DNA of 64,000 bases. Origin: Pilimelia columellifera. Its GTDB lineage: Bacteria > Actinomycetota > Actinomycetes > Mycobacteriales > Micromonosporaceae. The stretch lies in contig NZ_BAAARY010000007.1 in NCBI RefSeq assembly GCF_039532605.1, positions 102,145 through 166,144 on the forward strand, read 5' to 3'. How positions within the stretch are numbered: position 1 is the first letter of the stretch; the number at the start of each line of letters is the position of its first letter. The position numbers were made by a program, and so were the translations under genes. The notes under the pieces were generated by a model, which ran no database searches, was not told the DNA's origin, and saw only the letters and a program-made list of their open reading frames with translations. Shown here piece after piece: positions 8,640 through 17,118 of the stretch.

Positions 8640-9913
8640 CGCGGGTACGCCGGGAACTTGCCGACCAGGTCGAGCACCTCCGAGGCGACCTCACGCAGCG
8701 CCGCGGCGCCGGACGGGTCGTCCGGGTCGCTGTGCGCCGCGGTGGCGATCATCCGCGCGACGAGCTGCATCTCGTCCACTCCCATTCCCTGGGTGGTCAG
8801 GCTCGGCGTGCCCACCCTGATCCCGCTTGCTGTCATCGGCTTCTGCGGGTCGTACGGTATCGCGTTCTTGTTGAGGCTGATCCGGGCGGCGTCGCAGCGG
8901 GCCTCGACCTGTGCCCCGGTGACGTCGATGCCGCGCAGGTCCAGCAGGGCCAGATGGGTGTCGGTCCCCCCGGAGACCGGGCGCATGCCATGCTCCGCCA
9001 GCGCCGCGGTCAGCGCCCGTGAGTTCGCGATGACCTGCCGGGCGTAGGCGGCGAACTCAGGCGCGGCGGCCTCCCTGAGCGCCACCGCCTTGGCCGCCAC
9101 CGCGTGCATGAGCGGTCCGCCCTGGCTGAAGGGGAACACCGCCTTGTCGATCCGAGGGGCCAGCTCCTCGGTGCACAGGATCATGCCGCCGCGCGGGCCG
9201 CGCAGCACCTTGTGGGTCGTCATGGTGACGACGTCCGCGTGCGGCACCGGCGACGGGACGGCCCGCCCGGCGACCAGGCCGATGAAGTGCGCGGCGTCGA
9301 CCATGAGGTAGGCGTCGACCTCGTCGGCGATGGTCCGGAAGGCGGCGAAGTCGATGAGTCGTGGGTAGGCGGTCGCGCCACAGATGATCAGTTTCGGGCG
9401 GTGGGCGAGCGCCAGCTCCCGCACCTCGTCGTAGTCGATGAGCTCGGTGTCGGCCCGCACGTGGTACCCGACGGTGGCGAACCACCGACCCGAGAAATTG
9501 ACCTTGCTGCCGTGGGTGAGGTGCCCGCCGTGCGGCAGGTCCATCGCCAACACCGTATCGCCGGGCTGGAGGAGCGCCGCGAAGGCGGCCAGGTTGGCGC
9601 TGCTGCCGGTGTGTGGCTGAAGATTCGCGTGCTGCGCCCCGAACAGCGCCTTCGCCCGCTCGACGCCGATCGCCTCGGCCCGGTCCACCTCGACGCAGCC
9701 GCCGTAGTAGCGCCGGCCCGGATACCCCTCGGCGTACTTGTTGCTCAACGTGGAGCCCAGCGCCGCCAACACCGCGGGCGAGGTGAGATTCTCGCTGGCG
9801 ATGAGCTGGAGGCCGCCGCGCTCGCGCTCCAGCTCCCCCAGCACCACCGCGGCGATCTCCGGGTCAGTGGCCTCGAGCTGGGCGAAGTCCGGCCCCCAGA
9901 AGGTCTGCGTCAC
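8636..9913 (-). CDS. glyA: Serine hydroxymethyltransferase
   Basis: PLP enzyme interconverting serine plus tetrahydrofolate with glycine plus methylene-tetrahydrofolate. The family signatures LQLIASEN (about residues 35-42), NKYAEGYPGRRYYGG, the active-site loop VVTMTTHKVLRGPRGG with PLP Lys235, and DTHLALLDLR are all visible. Length 425 aa is normal. The GTG start at 9913 overlaps the upstream phosphatase stop as GTGA, and its own stop overlaps the next gene the same way. Confidence 0.97.
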   Translation of the reverse strand: MTQTFWGPDFAQLEATDPEIAAVVLGELERERGGLQLIASENLTSPAVLAALGSTLSNKYAEGYPGRRYYGGCVEVDRAEAIGVERAKALFGAQHANLQPHTGSSANLAAFAALLQPGDTVLAMDLPHGGHLTHGSKVNFSGRWFATVGYHVRADTELIDYDEVRELALAHRPKLIICGATAYPRLIDFAAFRTIADEVDAYLMVDAAHFIGLVAGRAVPSPVPHADVVTMTTHKVLRGPRGGMILCTEELAPRIDKAVFPFSQGGPLMHAVAAKAVALREAAAPEFAAYARQVIANSRALTAALAEHGMRPVSGGTDTHLALLDLRGIDVTGAQVEARCDAARISLNKNAIPYDPQKPMTASGIRVGTPSLTTQGMGVDEMQLVARMIATAAHSDPDDPSGAAALREVASEVLDLVGKFPAYPR

Positions 9914-10530
9914 GCCTCCGAGTCTATGAGCACCGCGGCCAGCGGGCGGACGGTCGCTTCGATCTGGTCGGCGATCCGCCCGAAGTAGTGATCGTCAAGG
10001 CCGTACGGGTCCGCCAAGTCGTCGCCGGGACGCGGTGGCAGGCCGGCCCGGGCCTTGTTGACGGCCCCCACCAGCGCCATGCCGCGCGCGCACACGGCAT
10101 CAGCGTCCGCGGCGACGACCGGCAACGACGACCGGTCGACCATTCGCAGGAGGCGTCCGAACTCCCCCAGCACGAAGGTGCGATCGGCGGCGTCCGGGCG
10201 CATGAGCTGGACCTGCTCGGCCTGTTCGGCGGTGGCGGTGAGGATCAGATCGGAGGACTCGATGTGCTCGCCGCGTAGCATCCGGGCGGCGAATCCGGTC
10301 GTCTCCGCGCCGCGGGCCAGCAGCTGACGGGACGCCGGGGCGTTCATCGGCTGCCCGACATGCCACCCGCCGGTCCCCGCGCCATGACTGTGCAAGAGGT
10401 AGCTGGCAGGTGTCGACCACCCCGCCGCGGCGACCCGCTCCCGGACGGCGAGCGCCAGCAACCGCTCGGCCATCGGCGACCGGCAGATGTTGCCCATGCA
10501 GACGTGCAGCACCACGAACGGCGCGCTCAC
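9910..10530 (-). CDS. Low-molecular-weight protein-tyrosine phosphatase
   Basis: A 206-aa cytosolic phosphatase. The P-loop C-M-G-N-I-C-R-S begins at Cys11 (nucleophile) with Arg17, right after the first beta strand, as in all LMW-PTPs. A DPYGLDDHYF segment near the C-terminus supplies the general-acid Asp. It is longer than the about 155-aa minimal fold, with an extended central region. The start is a GTG overlapping the tsaC-like stop. The natural substrate cannot be told from sequence. The Cys-rich arsenate-reductase pattern is absent, so a protein phosphatase role is favoured. Confidence 0.88.
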   Translation of the reverse strand: MSAPFVVLHVCMGNICRSPMAERLLALAVRERVAAAGWSTPASYLLHSHGAGTGGWHVGQPMNAPASRQLLARGAETTGFAARMLRGEHIESSDLILTATAEQAEQVQLMRPDAADRTFVLGEFGRLLRMVDRSSLPVVAADADAVCARGMALVGAVNKARAGLPPRPGDDLADPYGLDDHYFGRIADQIEATVRPLAAVLIDSEA

Positions 10531-11183
10531 GCCGACTCACCGTTCGCGCCGAGCAGCGTCGGCGCGACCGTCCGCAGTGTCGCGGTGGGAATCGCGCCCT
10601 CCCGCAGCACCCGTGGGACCTCGCCGGTGACGTCCACGATGGTGCTCGGCAGCGACGCCGCCCCACACCGCCCGGCCTCCAGGTACACCCGCACCGAGGC
10701 GCCCAGCTGGTCGCGGGCCTGCTCGGCGGTCGTCGCCGCGGCCTGGCCGGTGAGGTTGGCCGACGACACCGCCAGCGGCCCGGTCTCTCGCAGCACCTCC
10801 AGCGCCACGGGGTGCAGCGGCATCCGCACCGCGACTGTGTGGTCGGTGTCGCCCAGGTCCCATTTGAGGCTGGGCGCGTGCTCGACGACCAGCGTCAACG
10901 CGCCTGGCCAGAACGCCTCGACCAGGTCGTTGGCCACCGCCGGCAGGCTGTAGACCAGCCCGTCGAGAGTGTGCCGGGACCCGACCAGGACCGGCGGCGG
11001 CATGTGCCGACCGCGCCCTTTGGCGTTGAGCAGCGAGGCGACAGCGTCGCTGCTGAAGGCGTCGACGGCGAGGCCGTAGACGGTGTCGGTGGGCAGCACC
11101 GCAAGCTCGCCGAGGCGGACAGCCTCCACGGCGGCGTTGATGCCACGGTCGCGTTCGGCCAGCGTGCGGCAGTCGAAGAACAT
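10527..11183 (-). CDS. tsaC: L-threonylcarbamoyladenylate synthase (Sua5/YrdC family)
   Basis: Forms threonylcarbamoyl-AMP from threonine, bicarbonate and ATP for t6A37 modification of ANN-decoding tRNAs. The single YrdC domain shows the opening strand AVLPTDTVYGLAVDA, KGRGRHMPPPVLV with the family Lys-Arg pattern, FWPGALTLVV, VAVRMPLHP and the PLAVSSANLTGQ nucleotide-site motif. At 218 aa there is no C-terminal Sua5 domain, so it is TsaC-like. The ATG at 11183 overlaps the prmC stop as TGATG. Confidence 0.92.
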   Translation of the reverse strand: MFFDCRTLAERDRGINAAVEAVRLGELAVLPTDTVYGLAVDAFSSDAVASLLNAKGRGRHMPPPVLVGSRHTLDGLVYSLPAVANDLVEAFWPGALTLVVEHAPSLKWDLGDTDHTVAVRMPLHPVALEVLRETGPLAVSSANLTGQAAATTAEQARDQLGASVRVYLEAGRCGAASLPSTIVDVTGEVPRVLREGAIPTATLRTVAPTLLGANGESA

Positions 11184-12094
11184 CACCAGGAAAGTCTGCC
11201 ACGCGCCAGCCGGGCGGCGCCGAACCGCGGGCGGCCGAGCAGGTCCGGGTGCGCGGCGACCTCGACGAACCGGCCGTCGGCGGCGAGCAGGTCGACGACC
11301 GCGTCGCCGTGGGTGTCGTCGTGTTCGACGCCCACCGCGCCGCCCGGTCGCAGCAGCCGCGCGGCCAGCGCGATCACCGGTCGAATCACCGCGAGCCCGT
11401 CCGGGCCGCCGAAGACAGCCTCGGCCGGATCGTGCCCGGCGACCTCCGCCGGGACATCGGCCGCCGCTGGCACGTACGGCGGGTTGCACAGGGCCAGATC
11501 GACCTGGCCACGGAGGTCGTAGAGGAGGTCGGGGTCGGTGACGTCGCCGGCGACGACCTCGACCGGACGGTCCCCGGCCGCGGCCCGCGCCGCCACGTTA
11601 CGACGCAGCCACTCCAGTGCCCTCGGGGAGCGTTCCACGGCCACCACCCGGGCGCCCGGCGCCTCCTGGGCGACCGCCAAGGCGATCGCGCCCGAGCCCG
11701 AGCACAGGTCCACCACCAACGGCGACGCCAGCCCGGCGATCGCCGCCAGGCCCCAGCCGGCCAGCAGCTCGGTCTCCGGGCGCGGGACGAAGACCCCGGG
11801 CCCGACGGCCAGCCCCAGCTGCCGGAACGGGGCGTGCCCGACCAGATGCTGCAACGGCGTCCGGGCGGCGCGGGCGGCGACCAGCGTGCCGTACCGGGCC
11901 GCCACCTCGGCCGGGAAGCTATCGACGAGCAGCAGCCGGGCGCGGGGCACGCCCAGGACGTGGGCGGCCAGCAACTCGGCGTCGACCCGCGGCGAGGCCA
12001 CGCCGGCGGCGGCCAGCTCGACTGCCGCCCGGCCGATCGTCGCCGACGCGCGTTCCCCGCCGGGCGGGTGGGCGGCCGCGGGCCCGGCGGTCAT
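11183..12094 (-). CDS. prmC: Release factor glutamine N5-methyltransferase
   Basis: SAM-dependent enzyme that methylates the Gln of the GGQ motif in release factors, here encoded immediately upstream (prfA). The N-terminal helical substrate-binding domain is followed by a Rossmann methyltransferase fold with VVDLCSGSGAIALAVA (SAM site) and the diagnostic NPPY motif in LALCNPPYVP. Length is 303 aa, start ATG at 12094, 19 bases after the prfA stop. Confidence 0.95.
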   Translation of the reverse strand: MTAGPAAAHPPGGERASATIGRAAVELAAAGVASPRVDAELLAAHVLGVPRARLLLVDSFPAEVAARYGTLVAARAARTPLQHLVGHAPFRQLGLAVGPGVFVPRPETELLAGWGLAAIAGLASPLVVDLCSGSGAIALAVAQEAPGARVVAVERSPRALEWLRRNVAARAAAGDRPVEVVAGDVTDPDLLYDLRGQVDLALCNPPYVPAAADVPAEVAGHDPAEAVFGGPDGLAVIRPVIALAARLLRPGGAVGVEHDDTHGDAVVDLLAADGRFVEVAAHPDLLGRPRFGAARLARGRLSW

Positions 12095-12113
12095 GGCGCG
12101 TCCCTGGGCCGAC

Positions 12114-13211
12114 TCAGCGCCGGCTCAGCTCGGCGTCACCGGCGAGTCGGGCCTGCCGGTCGGCCTCGGAGAGGGCGTCGAGCATCCCGTCGAGGTCGCC
12201 GCCGAGGACCAGGTCCAGGTTGTACGCGGTGTAGCCGATGCGGTGATCGGTGATCCGGTTCTGCGGGAAGTTGTAGGTGCGGATCCGCTCGGAGCGGTCC
12301 ACGGTGCGCACCTGGAGGCGCCGGGCGTCCGAGGCGGCCGCGTCGGCGGCCTCCTGGGCGGCGGCCAGCAGCCGGGCGCGCAGGATCCGCATCGCCTGCT
12401 CCCGGTTCTGCAGCTGGGACTTCTCGTTCTGGCAGGACACGACGATGCCGGTCGGCAGGTGGGTGATCCGCACCGCGGAGTCGGTGGTGTTGACCGACTG
12501 ACCACCGGGACCGGAGGACCGGAACACATCGATGCGTAGGTCGTTGGCCTCGATCTGGACATCGACGTCCTCGGCCTCGGGCAGCACCAGCACCCCGGCG
12601 GCCGAGGTGTGGATCCGGCCCTGGGACTCGGTGACGGGCACCCGTTGGACGCGGTGCACGCCGCCCTCCCACTTGAGCCGGGACCAGACGCCGTTGCCGC
12701 CGTCGGGCACGCCCTTGGTCTTGACCGCCAGCGACACGTCCTTGACGCCGCCCAGGTCGGACTCCTGGGCGTCGATGACCTCGGTCACCCAGCCGTGACG
12801 CTCGGCGTACCGGGTGTACATCCGCAGCAGGTCGCTGGCGAACAGCGCCGACTCCTCGCCGCCCTCGCCGGCCTTGATCTCGACGATGACGTCCTTGGCG
12901 TCGTGCGGGTCGCGCGGAATGAGCAGCTCGGACAGGCGTCGCTCCAACGCGGGCAGCTCGCTGGCGAGCGTTTCGGTCTCGGCCGCGAAGGCCGGGTCCT
13001 CGGCCGCCAGCTCCCGGGCCGCGATCAGGTCCGCGCGGGCCTGCCGCAGCTCGGCTGCCGCCTTCTGGATGGGCGCCAGGACGGCGAAACGCCGGCCCAC
13101 CCGACGGGCGGTGGCCTGGTCGGCGTGGATGGCCGGGTCGGCCAGGCGGGCCTCCAGCTCGGCGTACTCGGCCAGAAGACCAGCGAGCCGCTGGCTGCCG
13201 TTGTCGCTCAA
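12114..13211 (-). CDS. prfA: Peptide chain release factor 1
   Basis: RF1 recognises UAA and UAG. The peptidyl-hydrolysis motif GGQ lies in RSSGPGGQSVNTTDSAV, and the RF1-type codon-recognition region is embedded in GVHRVQRVPVTES. The IKAGEGGEESALFA segment is typical. I place the start at a TTG (13211) because GGAGG sits 7 bases upstream and the homologous N-terminus begins here (365 aa). The upstream open frame to 13529 is GC-driven read-through. The ribosome site lies in a hairpin, listed separately. Confidence 0.95.
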   Translation of the reverse strand: MSDNGSQRLAGLLAEYAELEARLADPAIHADQATARRVGRRFAVLAPIQKAAAELRQARADLIAARELAAEDPAFAAETETLASELPALERRLSELLIPRDPHDAKDVIVEIKAGEGGEESALFASDLLRMYTRYAERHGWVTEVIDAQESDLGGVKDVSLAVKTKGVPDGGNGVWSRLKWEGGVHRVQRVPVTESQGRIHTSAAGVLVLPEAEDVDVQIEANDLRIDVFRSSGPGGQSVNTTDSAVRITHLPTGIVVSCQNEKSQLQNREQAMRILRARLLAAAQEAADAAASDARRLQVRTVDRSERIRTYNFPQNRITDHRIGYTAYNLDLVLGGDLDGMLDALSEADRQARLAGDAELSRR

Positions 13212-13218
13212 CGCGTTT

Positions 13219-13235
13219 CCTCCGTCGGACGGAGG
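13219..13235 (-). promoter_or_regulatory. Hairpin enclosing the prfA ribosome-binding site
   Basis: In the mRNA, CCUCCGU-CCG-ACGGAGG forms a perfect 7-bp stem with a 3-base loop whose 3' arm contains the prfA Shine-Dalgarno GGAGG, 7 bases before the TTG start. This would mask ribosome entry and suggests translational control of RF1. Functional effect is inference. Confidence 0.5.
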
Positions 13236-13359
13236 GGCCGCCGCTGGTCGTCCCAGCCGTGCCCCGGGAAGTGGCGGCGGGTCGGCCGCCGGCCATGGGA
13301 CGCGAGCGGCGCCCGCCCCGACCGCCAGGGCCGTGTGGGACGAGCGCCGGTCGGACGAG

Positions 13360-13581
13360 CTACTTCTTGCCGCTGGAGATCTTGCCGTACTTGGCCTGGA
13401 ACTTCGCGACCCGGCCCGCGGTGTCGAGCACGCGCTGCTTACCGGTATAGAACGGGTGGCAGGCGCTGCAGGTCTCGACGTGGATCGAGCCACCCTTGGC
13501 GGTGCTGCGGGTGGTGAACGTGCTCCCACAGGAGCAGCTGACCTGCGTGCTGACGTACTCGGGGTGAATGCCCTGCTTCAT
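13360..13581 (-). CDS. rpmE: 50S ribosomal protein L31
   Basis: A 73-aa L31 of the zinc-binding (C+) type: Cys16, Cys18, Cys38 and Cys41 form the metal site (VSCSCGSTF ... ETCSACHPFYTGK). AAAGGA lies 8 bases before the ATG. Actinobacteria often keep a second, Cys-less L31 for zinc starvation, but none is in this window. It lies between the nitric oxide synthase gene and prfA. Confidence 0.96.
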   Translation of the reverse strand: MKQGIHPEYVSTQVSCSCGSTFTTRSTAKGGSIHVETCSACHPFYTGKQRVLDTAGRVAKFQAKYGKISSGKK

Positions 13582-13717
13582 GACCGCGGTCCTTTCGTCG
13601 ATGGTCGCCGGGCGCCGGGCGGACGTCGCGCAGGCGATGTCCGGGCGTGCCGCTGGCGGCGCGTCGGGGCGCCACAGGCGGTCGCGGGAGGCGGGAACCG
13701 GTACCAGGTTGGCCGGC

Positions 13718-15001
13718 TCACCAGTCTGCCACGCTCTGGCGGGGCGCGGGCAGCGGGGTGACCGCACTGGTCAACACCGGGGCGACGGGCGCCATTCCCG
13801 CCCGCTGCGGGGGCGCGACTGACGTCGCGGCCCGGCCGTACCGGGCCAGTTGGCGCGCCTCGGCGTCGAGGTAGAAGTTGGGCCGTAGGTCGGCCTCGGC
13901 GTAGTAGCGGTGGAAGACGCCGGTGGCGCTGGCGGACATCGGCGGGACGATCCAGGTCCAGTCGGCCGGGACATCACGCCCGGCCCGGCCCTCGGCACGC
14001 AGGTGGGCCAGGAACCGGGCCGACTCGGTGTGATGGTCAGTGATCTTGATGCCGTCCTGGTCGAACGACCACAGCACCGCCCGGTTCAGCTCCACCAGCG
14101 CCCGGTCCCGCCACAACGTGGCCTCCCGCGAGGTGTCCAGGCCGAGGCGCCGTGCCACCTCCGGGAGCAGGTCGTAGCGGTCGCTGTCGGCGAAGTTACG
14201 CGCCCCGATCTCGGTGCCCATGTACCAGCCGCTGAACGGCGCCAGCGGATAGTGCAGCCCGCCGATGGTCAGCCGCATGTTGGCGATCGCGGGAACGGCG
14301 TTCCAGCGAAGCCCCAGCTCGGCGAACCAGGCGTGCTCCGGGTGCCGCAACCGCACCTCGAGCACGGCCTCGGCCGGCAACGGGAACAGCCGGACGCCGT
14401 CAGCCGGGGTCTCGATGGCCAGGGGCAGCACGTCGAAGCGCCCGCCGGCGCCGGTCCAGCCCCGCTCGGCCATCGCGGCGGTGAAGTGGACGTTGCGCGG
14501 GTCCCCGGTGACCGTGCCGTCCGGGGCGCGGTAGCCGGCGTACCGGATGAGCTGCTCGTTCCAGATCCGCGGGTACGGCCGTCCCGGCGTCGCCGGGGCG
14601 AAGACCGAGATCACCGGACGGATCATCCCGGGCCGCGCGTCCTCGCCGGCGAGACCCGAGGCGATCTTGAGGTGTTCGACCGCGCCGGCATGGATCCCGG
14701 CGGCGCTGCGGACCCGACGCCGGTCGAGGACGACCAGACTGCGCCAGTACAGCCGGCCGATGCACCGGCTGGCGTTACGCCAGGCGAGCTTGGCGCCGTG
14801 GGCCAGCTCCTGCGGCGTGTGGGTGTAGTTGCCGGTGGCCGCGACCTGGGCGCGGACCCGCGCCAGCCGGGGCTCGACCGGGCCGAGGCGGGGATTCTCG
14901 CCGTAGCAGCGGCCAAGAAACTCCTCGGCTTCGGCGAGGTCGAGCGGCGCGTCCGGCTCCCATCGGCGGGTGGGGACGTCGCGGTAACCGGGCACCGGCA
15001 T
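13718..15001 (-). CDS. nos: Bacterial nitric oxide synthase oxygenase
   Basis: Heme-thiolate enzyme producing NO from L-arginine. The signature KLAWRNASRCIGR supplies the heme ligand Cys80. GWYMGTEIGARNF contains the arginine-binding Glu. WTWIVPPMS is the pterin/dimer-interface segment, and DHHTESARF is also conserved. As in other bacterial enzymes, there is no reductase domain and no N-terminal zinc hook, so electrons must come from separate reductases. At 427 aa it has about 50 extra N-terminal residues relative to Bacillus enzymes. AGGAGG precedes the ATG. It interrupts the usual rho-rpmE neighbourhood. Confidence 0.95.
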   Translation of the reverse strand: MPVPGYRDVPTRRWEPDAPLDLAEAEEFLGRCYGENPRLGPVEPRLARVRAQVAATGNYTHTPQELAHGAKLAWRNASRCIGRLYWRSLVVLDRRRVRSAAGIHAGAVEHLKIASGLAGEDARPGMIRPVISVFAPATPGRPYPRIWNEQLIRYAGYRAPDGTVTGDPRNVHFTAAMAERGWTGAGGRFDVLPLAIETPADGVRLFPLPAEAVLEVRLRHPEHAWFAELGLRWNAVPAIANMRLTIGGLHYPLAPFSGWYMGTEIGARNFADSDRYDLLPEVARRLGLDTSREATLWRDRALVELNRAVLWSFDQDGIKITDHHTESARFLAHLRAEGRAGRDVPADWTWIVPPMSASATGVFHRYYAEADLRPNFYLDAEARQLARYGRAATSVAPPQRAGMAPVAPVLTSAVTPLPAPRQSVADW

Positions 15002-15014
15002 GTGTGCGGCCTCC

Positions 15015-15045
15015 TGTCAGAACTGTCCGCAGCCAGAATCTGACA
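15015..15045. promoter_or_regulatory. Inverted repeat just upstream of nos
   Basis: TGTCAGA and TCTGACA (perfect 7-bp arms, 17-base spacer) sit about 14-44 bases upstream of the nos ATG, the proximal arm overlapping the ribosome site AGGAGG. A dyad here could be an operator or an mRNA hairpin masking the ribosome site. Its identity is unknown. Confidence 0.4.
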
Positions 15046-15114
15046 CACCGCCATGCCGGTCGACTAGCCCGCAAAAGTCATAAATCGCCCAGTTGGGTGT
15101 CCATCGGCAACGAC

Positions 15115-15160
15115 GACGCCCGCGAAACGGACCACCTGTGCGATCCACTTCGCGGGCGTC
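15115..15160 (-). terminator. Terminator downstream of rho
   Basis: Perfect 12-bp inverted repeat GACGCCCGCGAA / TTCGCGGGCGTC with a 22-base loop, 14 bases past the rho stop and ahead of the nos promoter region. It probably ends rho transcription and insulates nos. The large loop and absence of a T-run make efficiency uncertain. Confidence 0.65.
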
Positions 15161-15174
15161 GAACGCTCAGCCGA

Positions 15175-17118
15175 TTACTCGCCCGGGCTCGTCTTGGCGA
15201 TCTGCATGAGGAACTCGATGTTGGTGTTGGTCTGCTTGAGCTTTTCGAGCAGCAGATCCAACGCCGCGTGCGAGTCCAGCGAATGCAGAACCTTCCGGAG
15301 CTTGTGGATGATCACCGACTCCTCGGGCGCGAGGAGGATGTCCTCCTTGCGGGTGCCCGACGGGTCGATGTCGATGGCCGGGAAGACCCGCTTGTCGGCG
15401 ATCTTCCGGTCCAGCTTCAACTCCGCATTGCCGGTGCCCTTGAACTCCTCGAAGATGACGTTGTCCATCGCCGATCCGGTCTCCACCAACGCGGTGGCCA
15501 GGATCGTCAACGAGCCGCCGTTCTCGATGTTGCGCGCCGCGCCGAGGAACCGCTTCGGCGGGTACAGCGCCGTCGAGTCGATACCGCCGGACAGGATCCG
15601 ACCGGACGCCGGAGCGGCCAGGTTGTACGCCCGGCCCAGCCGCGTGATCGAGTCGAGCAGGACGACCACGTCGTGACCCAGCTCCACCAGCCGCTTGGCC
15701 CGCTCGATCGCCAGCTCGGCGACCGTCGTGTGGTCCGCCGGCGGACGGTCGAAGGTGGAGGCGATGACCTCGCCCTTCACCGACCGCTGCATGTCGGTGA
15801 CCTCTTCGGGCCGCTCGTCCACCAGCACCACCATGAGGTGGCACTCCGGGTTGTTCTTGGTGATCGCGTTCGCGATCGCCTGTAGGACCATCGTCTTGCC
15901 CGCCTTGGGCGGCGAGACGATGAGGGCGCGCTGACCCTTGCCGATCGGCATCACCAGATCGATGACCCGGGTGGTGAGGATGTTGGCCTCGGTCTCCAGG
16001 CGCAGCCGGTCCTGCGGGTACAGCGGGGTGAGCTTGTAGAACTCCGGCCGGCGGCGCGCCTCGTCGGGCTCCATCCCGTTGATGGTGTCCAGCCGGACCA
16101 GCGGGTTGTACTTGTCCCGCCGGTTGCCGCCGCCCTCGCCGCTGTCGCGGCCGGCCCGCACCGCGCCGGTGACCGCGTCGCCGCGCCGGAGCCCGTGCTT
16201 CTTGACCTGGGACATCGACACGTAGACATCGTTGGAGCCGGCCAGGTACCCGGTGGTCCGCACGAACGCGTAGCTGTCGAGCACGTCCAGAATGCCGGCG
16301 ACCGGCACCAGCACGTCCTCGTCGTTGACCTGCGGCTCGGCGCCTTCGGAACGCTCGCGGCCGCCGGCGCGGCCGCCACGGCGGTCCCGGTCGCGGTCAC
16401 GGAACCGGCTGCGACGGCTACGACGGCCGGCCTGGTCGTCGTCGTCGTCGCGGTCGTTACGGTCACGCTCGGCGCGCTCGCCACGGTCCCGGTCGCCACG
16501 GTCGTTGCGGTCGCGGTCGTTGCGGTCACGCCGAACGTCCGGGCGCTCGCGGCGAGGCTCGTTCCGGTCGCTGGACTCGGAACGGTCCCGGTCGCCGCGG
16601 TCCCGACGGGGCTCGACGCCCTCAGCCCGCTCGCCGCGGTCCCTACGGTGCTCGCCGCCGTCGGCCCGCTCACGCCGGGGCTCGCCCCGGTCAGCGACCT
16701 CGACGCCGGAGTCGGCCCGCTCCTCGCCGGCTCGCGCCGCCGGGGCGCCGGACCTGGTCCGACGGGGACGACGACCGCCCTCGGTCTCGCCGCGCTCGTC
16801 GGCGCCGACGGACGCCGCCTGCCGCGGCGCCTCGCTCACCTCGGCCCGGACCTCTTCCCGCGCGGGCGCCACGGCAGCGGCGACCTCGGACCGGGCCCGC
16901 ACCGGGGCCCCACCGCCCTGACGCTCGGAGATGGCGGCGATGAGCTCGCTCTTGCGCATCCGCGCGGTGCCGGAGATACCAAGCGACGTGGCCATGCTCT
17001 GCAGCTCAGGCAGCAGCATCGCGGACAGGCCGGTGCCCGAGCGCCGTCGGCGCGTGGCGCCGGTGCTGGCGTCGGCGACGTTGGTGACATCCGACGTGAC
17101 GCCGGTGGTGTCGCTCAA
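15175..17118 (-). CDS. rho: Transcription termination factor Rho with large Arg/Asp-rich insert
   Basis: Hexameric RNA helicase that ends untranslated transcripts. The 647-aa protein has an N-terminal Rho-N-like helical domain (LPELQSMATSLGI, RMRKSELIAAI), a low-complexity insert of about 190 residues rich in R, D, E and G (roughly residues 70-260), an RNA-binding OB domain (SYAFVRTTGYLAGSNDVYVS), and the RecA-like core with Walker A PPKAGKT around residues 403-409 and the VVVLLDSITR Walker B strand. I chose a TTG start at 17118 with GGAAGG six bases upstream; the longer open frame lacks conserved sequence. Such inserts are known in actinobacterial Rho proteins and increase RNA affinity. Confidence 0.95.
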   Translation of the reverse strand: MSDTTGVTSDVTNVADASTGATRRRRSGTGLSAMLLPELQSMATSLGISGTARMRKSELIAAISERQGGGAPVRARSEVAAAVAPAREEVRAEVSEAPRQAASVGADERGETEGGRRPRRTRSGAPAARAGEERADSGVEVADRGEPRRERADGGEHRRDRGERAEGVEPRRDRGDRDRSESSDRNEPRRERPDVRRDRNDRDRNDRGDRDRGERAERDRNDRDDDDDQAGRRSRRSRFRDRDRDRRGGRAGGRERSEGAEPQVNDEDVLVPVAGILDVLDSYAFVRTTGYLAGSNDVYVSMSQVKKHGLRRGDAVTGAVRAGRDSGEGGGNRRDKYNPLVRLDTINGMEPDEARRRPEFYKLTPLYPQDRLRLETEANILTTRVIDLVMPIGKGQRALIVSPPKAGKTMVLQAIANAITKNNPECHLMVVLVDERPEEVTDMQRSVKGEVIASTFDRPPADHTTVAELAIERAKRLVELGHDVVVLLDSITRLGRAYNLAAPASGRILSGGIDSTALYPPKRFLGAARNIENGGSLTILATALVETGSAMDNVIFEEFKGTGNAELKLDRKIADKRVFPAIDIDPSGTRKEDILLAPEESVIIHKLRKVLHSLDSHAALDLLLEKLKQTNTNIEFLMQIAKTSPGE

